DNA of 64,000 nt. It comes from Tillandsia leiboldiana. Its lineage: Eukaryota > Streptophyta > Magnoliopsida > Poales > Bromeliaceae. Every line of letters starts with the position of its first letter. The first letter of the stretch is position 1. Shown here in pieces: positions 30,770 to 40,625 of this stretch. Made by a program: the position numbers and the translations under genes. The stretch is taken from positions 19,602,484-19,666,483 of the forward strand of contig CM055066.1 of NCBI GenBank assembly GCA_029204045.2. The letters run 5' to 3'. Under the pieces are notes generated by a model. The model made no database searches, was not told where the DNA came from, and saw only the letters and a program-made list of their open reading frames with translations.

Positions 30770-32981
30770 CTAGTCCTTATCAGTTACAACACATTCTACA
30801 GAAGAAAAATTAACTGAGAACCCATTGTCACAAAGTTGACTTATACTAATGAGGTTAGTCTTTAGGCCTTCAACAAATAAAACATTGTTCAAAACCGGGC
30901 CTTCGGAAATAGCGATTGTTCCCTTTCCAACAATTTTGGAAGAACGACCGTCTCCGAAAACAACATGTCCTCCGGAGATTTTCTCTAAAGTTTGAAAACA
31001 GTTTTTGTCACCGGTCATGTGACGGGAACAACCACTATCCAAATACCAAGACGAATTATCATAAGCGTGTAAAGAAGTATGAACAATAAGACAAGGGAAA
31101 ATTTCACCTTTGCGTACCCAAACCTTTTGAGTTTTGAAGTACGTCGGAAATGATTGTGAAGTTGATACCTTTGGTGAAAGCGTCTTGATTGATCCATCGC
31201 TTTTCCTTGACATCGTCGTCTTGTTTGATGTACTGCCAATGTTCTTTCCTTTTGAAAGATCCTTCTTTGATTTACGGGAAATGAACTCATTGGTAGTAGT
31301 TGCAAGATGCGCCTGATTTGATCTTTTCGCTCCATTCTTGCAATTTCTTCGAATGTGCCCTGCAAAACCACAACGAAAACATACCTTTGTGCTTGATGAT
31401 CCCGAAGAGGGTGAAGTAGGCTTGTTGTCGTTGCTTGTCGTGAATTCCGGTGTCGGAGGAGGAGATACCGACTGAGGCACAAACACTGTCCCAACCGAAC
31501 TAAAATTGTCTTCAGTTCGATTGTATCCGAGGCCGAATTTGTTTGTTTGACCAAGACCAAGCATCTTATCCAACTTACTCCTTCCAGAAGAAAATTGCTT
31601 TAAATCATCCTTGAGTTGGAAAATGGTCTCCGTCATTTCTATTTTTTCCTGTCGAGCCTCGCCATAGAGCTTCAAGAAGTAATTCGCTTTGTTCACCATA
31701 TCTACATAATTCTTCTCGAAATGCTCATTGGACTCTTGAAGGGAAACATTTACTTTAATCAGATTATCCCTTTCCGCTTCAAGAGCGTTTGAGAGAGAAG
31801 TTGCCCTTTTTGCTTCTTCTTCGAGATCCTGCAATCTCCCTCTCAAACTCTTGTTTTGCTTAGCCAGTTTCTTTGAATCCCTCAAAAGTCTGTGGTAGGC
31901 TAGAGCAAAATCTTCACCTTCAAAGTTACTCGATTCGTTGTCCGTTGCAGTTTTTTCAACCTGGGAGAAGTTGTACAATGAATCGGATGTACTTGTCATT
32001 AAGCATATGAAGGGTGAAGATGTGGACGCGTGGAATGCCGTTGCGTTATTCTCTTTATCACTTGAAGATGACTCATTTGACGTTGAGGTGTCATCCCAAG
32101 TGACGGCTTGCATCGCTTTCTTCTTTGACGGATTCTTATTTGGACACTCCGTTGAGATATGGTCGTATCCTCGGCACTTGAAGCATTGGACTTGTCCTTC
32201 TGAGCTTTTCTTATCCTTTGAAAAACTTTCTTGCTTTCTTGACTTTTGGCTTGAAAAACCTTTGCCTTTCTTCCACTTTCCGGAGGATGAAGTTTTACTT
32301 GAATTACCCCTTCGAAAGTTTCGGCGAAAATTTCTTGTCAAGAGAGCAAGCTGCTTCTCAAAGTCCTCCATAGATAAGTTCTCGTCATCGCCTGAGGAGG
32401 ATGAATCCGCGTCTTCTTCTTTTGTAGTTTTCAAAGCAAAACCTGAAGACTTAGAAGTAGATGCTTTTCCAGAAGAATAGTTAGTAGGAAATGGCATTTC
32501 ATAAGTTTGTAATGAACCAACTAATTCTACTACACGGATTTCGTCCGGGTGTTTAATAGTTTCAATGGCCGTAACCTTGGAACGAAATCTTTCAGGAAGA
32601 GTTCTTAAGATCTTTCTTACAATTTTAAATTCTGGAATCTTCTCTCCCAAGTTAGCACATGTGTTTACGATGTCTTGCAATCGTGTATAGTAGTCTGTGA
32701 ATGATTCATTTTCTGCCATGAAAATAGAGTCAAATCTGCTCGTAAGCATTTGCAGCTTTTGAATCTTCACAAGGTTAGTTCCCTCATGTGTAACTTGAAG
32801 AACATCCCATATTTCTTTCGCAGTCTCACATGCCGAGACGCGAGAGAATTCGGTTTGTGACAAGGCATTAAATAAAGCGTTAATTCCTTTGCCATTGTAA
32901 GAAGATAAGTCTATCTCTTCCTTGGTCCATTTCGACCTAGGTTTGATGGTGAGAACATCAACAATAATTTCAGTTGGATTA
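30770..32981 (-). pseudogene. gag: Copia gag-protease, 5' end displaced (E/F)
   Basis: Open frame of about 735 codons lacking its first 45 or so, which lie beyond D at 44159-44021. It contains the Gag helical region, zinc knuckle CFKCRGYDHISTEC (the Gly before His is Asp in this copy), an acidic linker, coiled coil, second knuckle CFRCGFAGHIRRNC, and the aspartic protease active site LDSGCSRHM, followed by the rest of the protease to a TAG at 30770. The only visible protease gene in the window. It cannot be expressed as it stands because D separates it from its promoter and start. Confidence 0.9.
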
Positions 32982-34319
32982 TGTCGGGTTATGTATAATT
33001 GGATCTAAATAGGGGAAAAAACACCTAGAGGGGGGTGAATAGGTGTAAACACTAAACACTCAAAAATCTTTGCGATATAAAACCCAATGCGGAAAAATAA
33101 ATAACACGCAGAGATTTTTACGTGGAAAACTCCAAACCGGAGTAAAAAACCACGGGACCGATAACACGGTGAAATCCACTAGAATTAAACACGTACAAGG
33201 TGATATACCGTACTCACAGACGACTCAACCTTTTCCATACGCTCCTAGTTGATCTTCTCCGCTCGCTCCACGACGCTTCTCGAATCCACGATGTGCGTCC
33301 AACGCCGAATCCACAGCGTCCAACGTCGAGTCCACGACGTCCGACCGAATCCACGGTCTTCACCCAGTAGCACGCTTCGAATCCACGAACGCACCTCGCT
33401 CCGAATCCACGAGAGCGGTAGCACCTTGAATCCACAAGGCCACGCGAGTCCACGCGCCGATTTTGGGGTAAATCGTTATTTTTTGGGTGGTGATGATCCG
33501 CCGAATACTTAGATTAGAAATAGATCGGAAATACCATCTAAGTATTCATTGATTTGATTCAACTCAAAATGTGAGTATGAAAACCTAGAATCAAATCAAT
33601 CAATATAGATGAAGAAACATAAGATAGAATCTATGATTTCCTTTCTTCTCTATATGTGGACCTTAGGCCGTATAAAAGATGACGGCTACTTTTTCTATTA
33701 TGTGGATTAGCCCTAGAAAAAGAATCATAGGGTCTATTTATAGGTTAGAAACCCTTGGAAAAAGATAAGAATCAAAAACTATCCTTTTCTGGAATTTTTA
33801 CATGACGACGATCCGGATTGGAGATCGGCGATCCGGATTGCAGTAGCGAGAAAAACAGATTCCAGAAAAACGAAGGTTCGGGATCCGGATCGAAGTGCTC
33901 GATCCGGATCGTTCATACAGTTCACCAAACGTCAACGTTCGGGATCCGGATTGCAAAGCCTGATCCGGATCGCTCAAATAAAATGGTAAACCTAGTGTTC
34001 GGGATCCGGATCAAGGGAAGCTACGATCCGGATTGAACTGATGTATGAACGAACCACCTTCGGGATCCGGATTGCAAAGCCTGATCCGGATCCTGAACAT
34101 GTCCCATGTCCAGTTTTTGATAATTATGCAATTACAAGTTCATCCAAGTGTTTCTACACTATAAGAAGTATTCGGATCACCAAAGATATTAAGTTCAACA
34201 TACCTGATCCTTTTGAATTCTTCTTTCTTGAGATTGAGTTATATGATCCAACCTTCTTTACCTTCAATCTTCAAGACTTAACCGAATTCACGAAATACGC
34301 CAACTTAAATTCCGTAACA
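32982..34319 (-). repeat. 3' LTR of element D
   Basis: Minus-strand TGTTACGGAATT to CCCGACA. Hairpin array at about 33450-33285 (loops read GAATCCAC on the plus strand), long hairpins at about 33610-33500, TATA at 33742-33735, palindromes at about 34100-33805. Confidence 0.93.
33735..33742 (-). promoter_or_regulatory. TATA box of D 3' LTR
   Basis: Minus-strand TATAAATA. In a 3' LTR it would drive transcription out of D into the E/F gag. Confidence 0.65.
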
Positions 34320-34335
34320 ATCTCCCCCTTTGGCG
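34320..34335 (-). other. Polypurine tract of element D
   Basis: Minus-strand CCAAAGGGGGAGAT touching the LTR. Further GGGGGAG tracts on the minus strand are near 34860 and 37753. Confidence 0.88.
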
Positions 34336-35028
34336 GTTTCGTGACAAAACATAGATCCACTCAAGAAAATTCAAAAAGATATTTTTGTTGCTATCACCAT
34401 ACAACAAAAATTTACAATGGAGATCCAAAATAAAATACATGAGTTAAACTCCTAAAACAGACTCTAGACTTAGACATCTGTACTCTCTGCAAAAGAAATC
34501 ATTCTTGACAAAAGAAATCGTTAGATACCTCAAGAATTTTATATCATTCAAAAACCACACACAGAGATTAAGTTTATACTCATTTATACTTACCATGACA
34601 TTTATACATTCAGATATGTAAATTGATCATAGTTAAAACACCAACATATCTTCTATGCAATCAAAATCCAAATGTCATGTTAGTGAACATCAACTTGTTA
34701 GTTATATTACATGCCCAAATAGTTAGTCGAATAGTTAGTCGAGGCATGCATTCAAACACAAATGAAAACCGAAAGTTGAAGTTCTACTTACCAAGTTCTA
34801 CTTACCTCTATAGTTTCAAGTTTCTTTCTCACACACATTGTATCATTGTTTATCTTTCTCTCCCCCTTTTTGTCACAAAAATTAGCCAAAAAATACCAAA
34901 ATGGAGAGAATGGTTAACAGTTCAAGTACCAAAAGTTTGAGAACTAAAAACTAAAAACTAAAACGTAAAACCTGCACAAAAGAAAGTTAAAAATCTGAAT
35001 AAGAAAAAGAATAAAAGAAGGATACGGT
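34336..35028 (-). other. Post-env non-coding region of D
   Basis: AT-rich, no supported gene. Matches the post-env region of C, including the sequence interrupted there by B. Confidence 0.75.
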
Positions 35029-36465
35029 TTATTCAGACTCCTCTGAACTGATACAGCCAAGAATTTGGAAGATTTTCTTTAATCGCTTGTTCATTGATGA
35101 CTGATTCTTATTTACCTTCTTTATTTCTTCCTTTACCTCAATAAGTTCATTTGATATATGTTCTTGCTCGTTGGAGAGCCTTTGATGTTCTTTATAGATT
35201 GAGGTAACTGATGCATCATCATCAGAAGTTGATGGAGGTGCTCGTTGTGCTGGTTGGACTGGAGGAGTTGCTGCCGGTGCAGAGGTTGTCGCTTGTTGTT
35301 GTTGTGCTCGTTGTCGGTGAGGAGGTAATATGGGCTCGTCTTGCTTTGTCGAGAGAGACTTTACAATTGTTGTTTCATTGATCGTTCCTAAACTGTGCAT
35401 GTAGGAACTCGCATTTGTGTCAGCTTTAAATTTGCGAAGAATGCGCATGATGATCATTGGATAAGGTAGTCTCTCTGAAGGGTGAGCATGTTCCACATAG
35501 CGAGCCATCCTCGCCCAGATGATGTAAGGGATGTTTAAGTTTGCTCCCATTGCTGCTGTCGGGTTTCCAAGAAGATAAAGGAATAACATCCTATCCCATC
35601 GAAGAACCTTTGTGTTCATATTTGGAAGGACGTTATAGCAGACAATGAAGTTTAAGTAGCGATACTCAGGTCGTAGCTCTTTTGAAAAGACTGAGTTTCC
35701 TGCTGACGGAGTATCGGGCAGACAGATGCCATCAACTACCACTCTCCAGGAGTTGGTGTTGAAAACTTGATTCTTCAGATAATGAGCGCCATCGGCTCGG
35801 GACGTCATCCCTAATACCTCTCCAATCAGTTGAGGGGTTACTTTAATCTTAACATTTTTGACCAATGTTTGAAAGTCTCGACGACCGCTCTCCTGATCAA
35901 CGAGATAGCAAGCATTTTGATAGAACATCCTCACTGAGTGAAGACAATACCCAGTGGTCTCGGGGAAATCGCAAATGGGAGCAAGACCTGTCTGGTCATA
36001 CAGAGTCCCAAATGCCGGAGATCTTTCCTTCAAGGCTTTGACATTAACATGCCTTTCGCCAATGCATTCCCTGTTTTCAAAGTCCTTTATCCTAGCAGAG
36101 CTGATAAAGTCTTGTGGAGGTGCTTGGCTATCAACTGGTTGCTCAATGGAAATTCCTCGAGCACTCCCTCTTTTGCGAGCAACGCTTTTTCTTCTTGTTT
36201 TCCCAGAAGTTTCTTCCATAGGAGCTTTGCCCTTTTCAGCAGCAGTAGGCGGAGCCTTCGATGTCTCCGCAGTCGCTTTTCCCTTTGAAGCAGTGGGAAC
36301 AGTTGTTGCTTCAACTTGCAACTCATCCCAATCGATCGATTCCGTCTCAGATTCCGTATCGGAATCATCTTTTGCTTTCTTCGCTTTCTTAGCCCTCTTG
36401 GGCTTGACAGTGTCTCTCGTATCTACCATAGCAGCCAGAAGAAGAATGATCCACGTGATCACCAT
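35029..36465 (-). CDS. Env-like protein of element D
   Basis: 478 residues, intact, the same length as the C homologue and very similar along its length. N-terminal hydrophobic run (ITWIILLLAAMV, about residues 3-14), Lys/acidic linker, globular block with SVRMFYQN and VTPQLIGEVLGM, Pro/Gln-rich spacer, C-terminal coiled coil (RLSNEQEHISNELIEV). It lies after pol and before the purine tract, the env position of Sireviruses. It would need a spliced or separate transcript because pol and this ORF are 1.6 kb apart. A role in membrane or cell-to-cell functions is conjecture. Confidence 0.82.
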   Translation of the reverse strand: MVITWIILLLAAMVDTRDTVKPKRAKKAKKAKDDSDTESETESIDWDELQVEATTVPTASKGKATAETSKAPPTAAEKGKAPMEETSGKTRRKSVARKRGSARGISIEQPVDSQAPPQDFISSARIKDFENRECIGERHVNVKALKERSPAFGTLYDQTGLAPICDFPETTGYCLHSVRMFYQNACYLVDQESGRRDFQTLVKNVKIKVTPQLIGEVLGMTSRADGAHYLKNQVFNTNSWRVVVDGICLPDTPSAGNSVFSKELRPEYRYLNFIVCYNVLPNMNTKVLRWDRMLFLYLLGNPTAAMGANLNIPYIIWARMARYVEHAHPSERLPYPMIIMRILRKFKADTNASSYMHSLGTINETTIVKSLSTKQDEPILPPHRQRAQQQQATTSAPAATPPVQPAQRAPPSTSDDDASVTSIYKEHQRLSNEQEHISNELIEVKEEIKKVNKNQSSMNKRLKKIFQILGCISSEESE

Positions 36466-38099
36466 TGCTATTGATTTCTTGTGAGAAAAAATCCTGTGAG
36501 CAACACTTCAAGAACACGAAAAAATTGTTAATTTTCAAAAATTAAAAAAATTGTACCCAAACAATCATTATCGTGTAGAGAGACTAAGAATCAAATTAGT
36601 TTTGCAAAAAGAATTTTAAAAATAGATCAATCGCATGATTTTCGAAAATTCCCATTATATGCCCTAAAATCGAAATTTTTGAAATCGAAGGTCAAAAATC
36701 CGTTTATCTTGAGAATACATAGCATATAATCAAAACTAACCTACCCAGAGTTCTTATTTCAAAAGAAATATGATCAAAAACCATCCACAAACGAAATAGA
36801 TACAAGAATTTCATCACGTTTTGAGGAAGAATATGAAAAACTGAGAAAAACCGAGATTTTGATCAATAAAACTTATTTGGAATCGAAGAACTTGAGTTTG
36901 AAAGCTTCCAAGATGGATGAATTCTAGAGAGAGAAGCTCTGGAAACTTTAGAACAAAAGATTGGAGTAAAAGAAATCAAAACCTTTTTTTTCTATATAAA
37001 ACCCTAGCCGCGATCCGGATCAGTTCGTGATTACGATCCAGATCGGCTACCCGCAGAGAAAAACTGCGTTCGGGATCCGGATCGGCAGGTCCAATCCGGA
37101 TCGGCTGCCCGCAGAAGGATATCTGCGTTCGGGATCCGGATCGGCAGGTCCAATCCGGATCGGCTCCAACTTTTTCTTTAGAAAATTTCAGAGAAATTAT
37201 AGAAAAACCAGAAAAAGATTGTAAGCACTTTTGTGTATCAACTTTAAATGAAAATCATCGTTTCATACAACAAGAAATAGATTATACCAAATCTATCAAT
37301 AACATCCAACAAATGAAACGAAAATTTATAAAAATTAAATCTCTTAAAGTTGAACAACTTCAATTACATCTAACTTGATCTTATAAGTAATGCCTTTATC
37401 AAATCATCAATTCGGTAAAGAAAATGAAATACAAAGATCAATATATGCCTAACATCCCAGATAAGTTAGATAATATATCTAGTCAATTTATTGAAGAGAG
37501 TGGCTCTTTGAGCATCTTTCATTAAAATTCCCACCTTATACCAACCTTGAAATTTTGACAGAGTCAAGTATTTCAACATGCATTTTATTTAATCAAACTT
37601 GAAAAACCTTGCTTGGTATACATGTGGTAGCTGCACACAGTACTCGGACGACCGAGGTGGTAGATCTTTCCTCCATGTGGTGGTAGTTTTCACACTCCTC
37701 ATTGGGATGTAACTCTTTCCACATCTTTTGAGCATAATACTTTTTCTTTGACTCCCCCTCAATTGGCTATCAATTATTTAAGATATAAAGTATTTAGCCA
37801 AATATTGATCTCGATTTCATACTCAACTAAACAGTCAAATAAGATAAAAACTATACCAAGAGATCATCGAGAGAGAAATTGACTTTGATCAAAACAAAGA
37901 TGAGTTAATTGACATAAATGATCATTGCATCAAATGAAATATTATGATATCTAAGGCATAATAGATTTCTAAATATATAAAAGGATGTAGTTAAAGTCAA
38001 TCAAAAACTAATGCTCAATTAATGTTCTATGACTAAGCATAGATAATGAACAAAAACACAAAAATAAAACCTAACCTAAACAAAAGTTTCAAAAAGAGG
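36466..38099 (-). other. Pol-to-env spacer of element D
   Basis: Non-coding on inspection. The pol-proximal half (38020-37235) is conserved with B (11335-12125). The middle (37168-37014) holds a second set of ATCCGGAT palindromes in a 59-bp tandem repeat. The env-proximal 130 bp match the start of element C (5939-6062). Confidence 0.8.
37014..37168 (-). repeat. Palindromic 59-bp tandem repeat upstream of env
   Basis: About 2.5 units with period 59, each carrying CTGCGTTCGGGATCCGG and CCAATCCGGATCGG on the plus strand. Same palindrome core as the LTR clusters but in the internal domain. Confidence 0.8.
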
Positions 38100-40625
38100 T
38101 TATTTCAAGGGAAGCATTCCAATTGCTTTACGCAAATGAATAAAACGTTTTTGATCCAAAGGTTTTGTTAACAAGTCAGCTAATTGATCTTCAGTTGAAA
38201 TATAGGATATTTGAAGAATATTTGATTCAACTAGCTCTCTAAGAAAATGATATCTAAGTTCAATGTGTTTTGTTCTAGAGTGCAACACAGGATTTTTTGA
38301 AATATTTATAGCACTAGTGTTGTCACATAAAACAGTTACCGAAGTTGCTGAAATCCGGAAGTCGCTCAACACGCTTTTCATCCAAATGAGTTGAGTTGAA
38401 CAACTACCCGCTGAGATGTATTCCGCTTCGGCAGTCGAGAGTGCAATGCAGTTTTGCTTTTTACTATGCCATGCAACAAGACAATGGCCAAGATAAAAAC
38501 ATGCACCACTCGTACTTTTCCGATCATCCACAGATCCTGCCCAATCGGCATCTGAGTATCCAATAATATCTAGACTTGTTCCTATAGGATACCAAATTCC
38601 GAAATTAATGGTTCCTTTGATGTACCGGATGATCCGTTTCACCGCTTTCAGGTGAACCTCCTTTGGTGCTGATTGATATCTCGCGCAAATCCCAACACTA
38701 AAGGATATATCCGGGCGACTAGCCGTGAGGTAAAGTAGACTTCCAATCATGCTACGATAGAGTTTCTCATCTACATTCTCACTAAGAGATTCACTTCCTA
38801 ATCCCTTATTGCTAGTTCCCATAGGAGTAGAAAAATCTTTAGAATCTTCTAATCCGAATTTCTTTACCAACTCCTTTGCATACTTGGATTGACACAGATG
38901 GATGCCTTCACCATTTTGTTTCACTTGCAATCCAAGAAAGTATGTCAGTTCGCCCATCATAGACATCTCAAATTCGCTTTCCATGGTTTCTGCGAATTTA
39001 GAAGCATCATTATCCTTTGTTGCTCCAAACACAATGTCATCGACATAGATTTGTGCAACAATGAAGTTATTTTGATAATGCTTCACAAAGAGTGTCCGAT
39101 CTGCTCCCCCTCGAGTATAGCCCTTCTCCAAAAGGTGCTTTGTCAACCTTTCGTACCACGCTCGCGGTGCTTGTTTTAACCCGTAAAGAGCCTTTTTCAA
39201 ACGAAAAACATGGTTAGGTAGTTTACAGTCTACAAAATCTTTCGGTTGAGCCACATAAACTTCCTCATTTAAAAACCCATTTAAAAACGCGCTCTTAACG
39301 TCCATTTGAAAGAGTTTTATTTTAAAGTGACAAGCAATAGCGAATAAGATACGAATGGACTCGAGTCTAGCTACAGGGGCGAACGTTTCATCAAAGTCTA
39401 TACCTTCTACTTGAGAGTAGCCTTGAGCAACTAAACGTGCTTTGTTCCTGATGATGGTACCATCCTCATTTTTCTTGTTCTTGAAAATCCATTTAGTACC
39501 GATCACATTGTGTTGCTTCGGAGACGTCGTTAATTCCCAGACTTTGTTGCGTTCAAACTGATGGAGCTCTTCCTGCATTGCTTCAATCCAGTAGTCATCC
39601 TGAAGAGCTTCATCTACATTCTTTGGTTCGATCATGGAAACGTAAAAGGCGAATCCACAAACCAACTGTCTCCGAGTTTTGACTCCTTCTTGTGGGTCTC
39701 CAATGATGTTTGATTCAGGATGATCCTTGGAGATGCGTAACGTTTGTTGTAATGAAGTACTCGGAGGTACATGAGATGATTCCTGCACATCAGATAAGCT
39801 TGAAGAACCATTAGATGCATCATTTATATTGGAAGTATTATCATGAGAAGATGCACTTACAGGAGTATCATCATCAAGAGAGATATCAGGGGTAGATTTA
39901 TCAGATGCAAAGTGGAAAGCTTCATCTACTTTAACATTTATAGATTCTACGATCGTCTTAGATTCCAAGTTAAATACCCGATATGCTCTACTATTTGTAG
40001 AATACCCCAAGAAAATCCCTTCGTCACTTCGAGAGTCAAACTTTTCAAGATTTTCACGGTCACGTAAAATGTAACACCGACTCCCGAAGATGCGAAAATA
40101 TTTGATGTTGGGTTTTCTACCACACCATAGTTCATATGGTGTATTTAATGTTCCCGGGCGCAAATAAACTCGATTAATAACATAGATTGCAGTGTTCACA
40201 GCTTCAGCCCAAAAATGTAGCGGTAAATTCCGGCTGTGAAGCATAACACGTGCCATCTCTTGAACAACCCTGTTTTTGCGCTCGACAACACCATTCTGTT
40301 GAGGTGTATAGGGTGCTGAGAATTCATGCTTAATGCCGTTGGAAGTGCAAAAATCAATGAATTTAGAGTTTATGAATTCTCCACCTCTATCACTTCTAAC
40401 ACGAATGATCTTTTCATTCTTTTCAATCATAATACGAAGGCAAATCTCGTGAAAAGAATCAAAAGTATCAGCTTTCTCTTTTAAAAATGTTACCCAAGAA
40501 TACCGAGAGAAATCATCAACCAATAAGAAAATATACCATTTACCTCCCAAGGATGGTTGACGTGTCGGCCCCATAAGATCCATATGCAATAATTTCAAGG
40601 GCCGTTTGGTACCGACGTGATTCAA
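38100..40625 (-). CDS. pol: Copia Pol: integrase core, RT, RNase H (element D)
   Basis: Uninterrupted frame of 841 codons from about 40625. Integrase catalytic triad D16, D79 and E115 (D,D35E; HMDLMG, RSDRGGEF, GVVERKNR). Integrase C-terminal region about 150-230, then a Ser/Asp-rich linker. RT from about 330 with ARLVAQGYSQ, MDVKSAFLNG and the active site YVDD at 527-530. RNase H with YSDADWAG (691-698), ALSTAEAEY and CDNTSA. Ends GMLPLK. The domain order identifies Copia. There is no ATG at the head: the reading begins at a deletion joint that removed protease and the HHCC domain (compare 30510-31100 in E/F), and it lies in a different frame from gag, overlapping the gag stop by a few bases. 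Expression would need a frameshift. Confidence 0.92.
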   Translation of the reverse strand: MNHVGTKRPLKLLHMDLMGPTRQPSLGGKWYIFLLVDDFSRYSWVTFLKEKADTFDSFHEICLRIMIEKNEKIIRVRSDRGGEFINSKFIDFCTSNGIKHEFSAPYTPQQNGVVERKNRVVQEMARVMLHSRNLPLHFWAEAVNTAIYVINRVYLRPGTLNTPYELWCGRKPNIKYFRIFGSRCYILRDRENLEKFDSRSDEGIFLGYSTNSRAYRVFNLESKTIVESINVKVDEAFHFASDKSTPDISLDDDTPVSASSHDNTSNINDASNGSSSLSDVQESSHVPPSTSLQQTLRISKDHPESNIIGDPQEGVKTRRQLVCGFAFYVSMIEPKNVDEALQDDYWIEAMQEELHQFERNKVWELTTSPKQHNVIGTKWIFKNKKNEDGTIIRNKARLVAQGYSQVEGIDFDETFAPVARLESIRILFAIACHFKIKLFQMDVKSAFLNGFLNEEVYVAQPKDFVDCKLPNHVFRLKKALYGLKQAPRAWYERLTKHLLEKGYTRGGADRTLFVKHYQNNFIVAQIYVDDIVFGATKDNDASKFAETMESEFEMSMMGELTYFLGLQVKQNGEGIHLCQSKYAKELVKKFGLEDSKDFSTPMGTSNKGLGSESLSENVDEKLYRSMIGSLLYLTASRPDISFSVGICARYQSAPKEVHLKAVKRIIRYIKGTINFGIWYPIGTSLDIIGYSDADWAGSVDDRKSTSGACFYLGHCLVAWHSKKQNCIALSTAEAEYISAGSCSTQLIWMKSVLSDFRISATSVTVLCDNTSAINISKNPVLHSRTKHIELRYHFLRELVESNILQISYISTEDQLADLLTKPLDQKRFIHLRKAIGMLPLK

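Noticed and set aside
31938..32480. 180-codon plus ORF
   Set aside because: Antisense shadow of the E/F gag coding strand.
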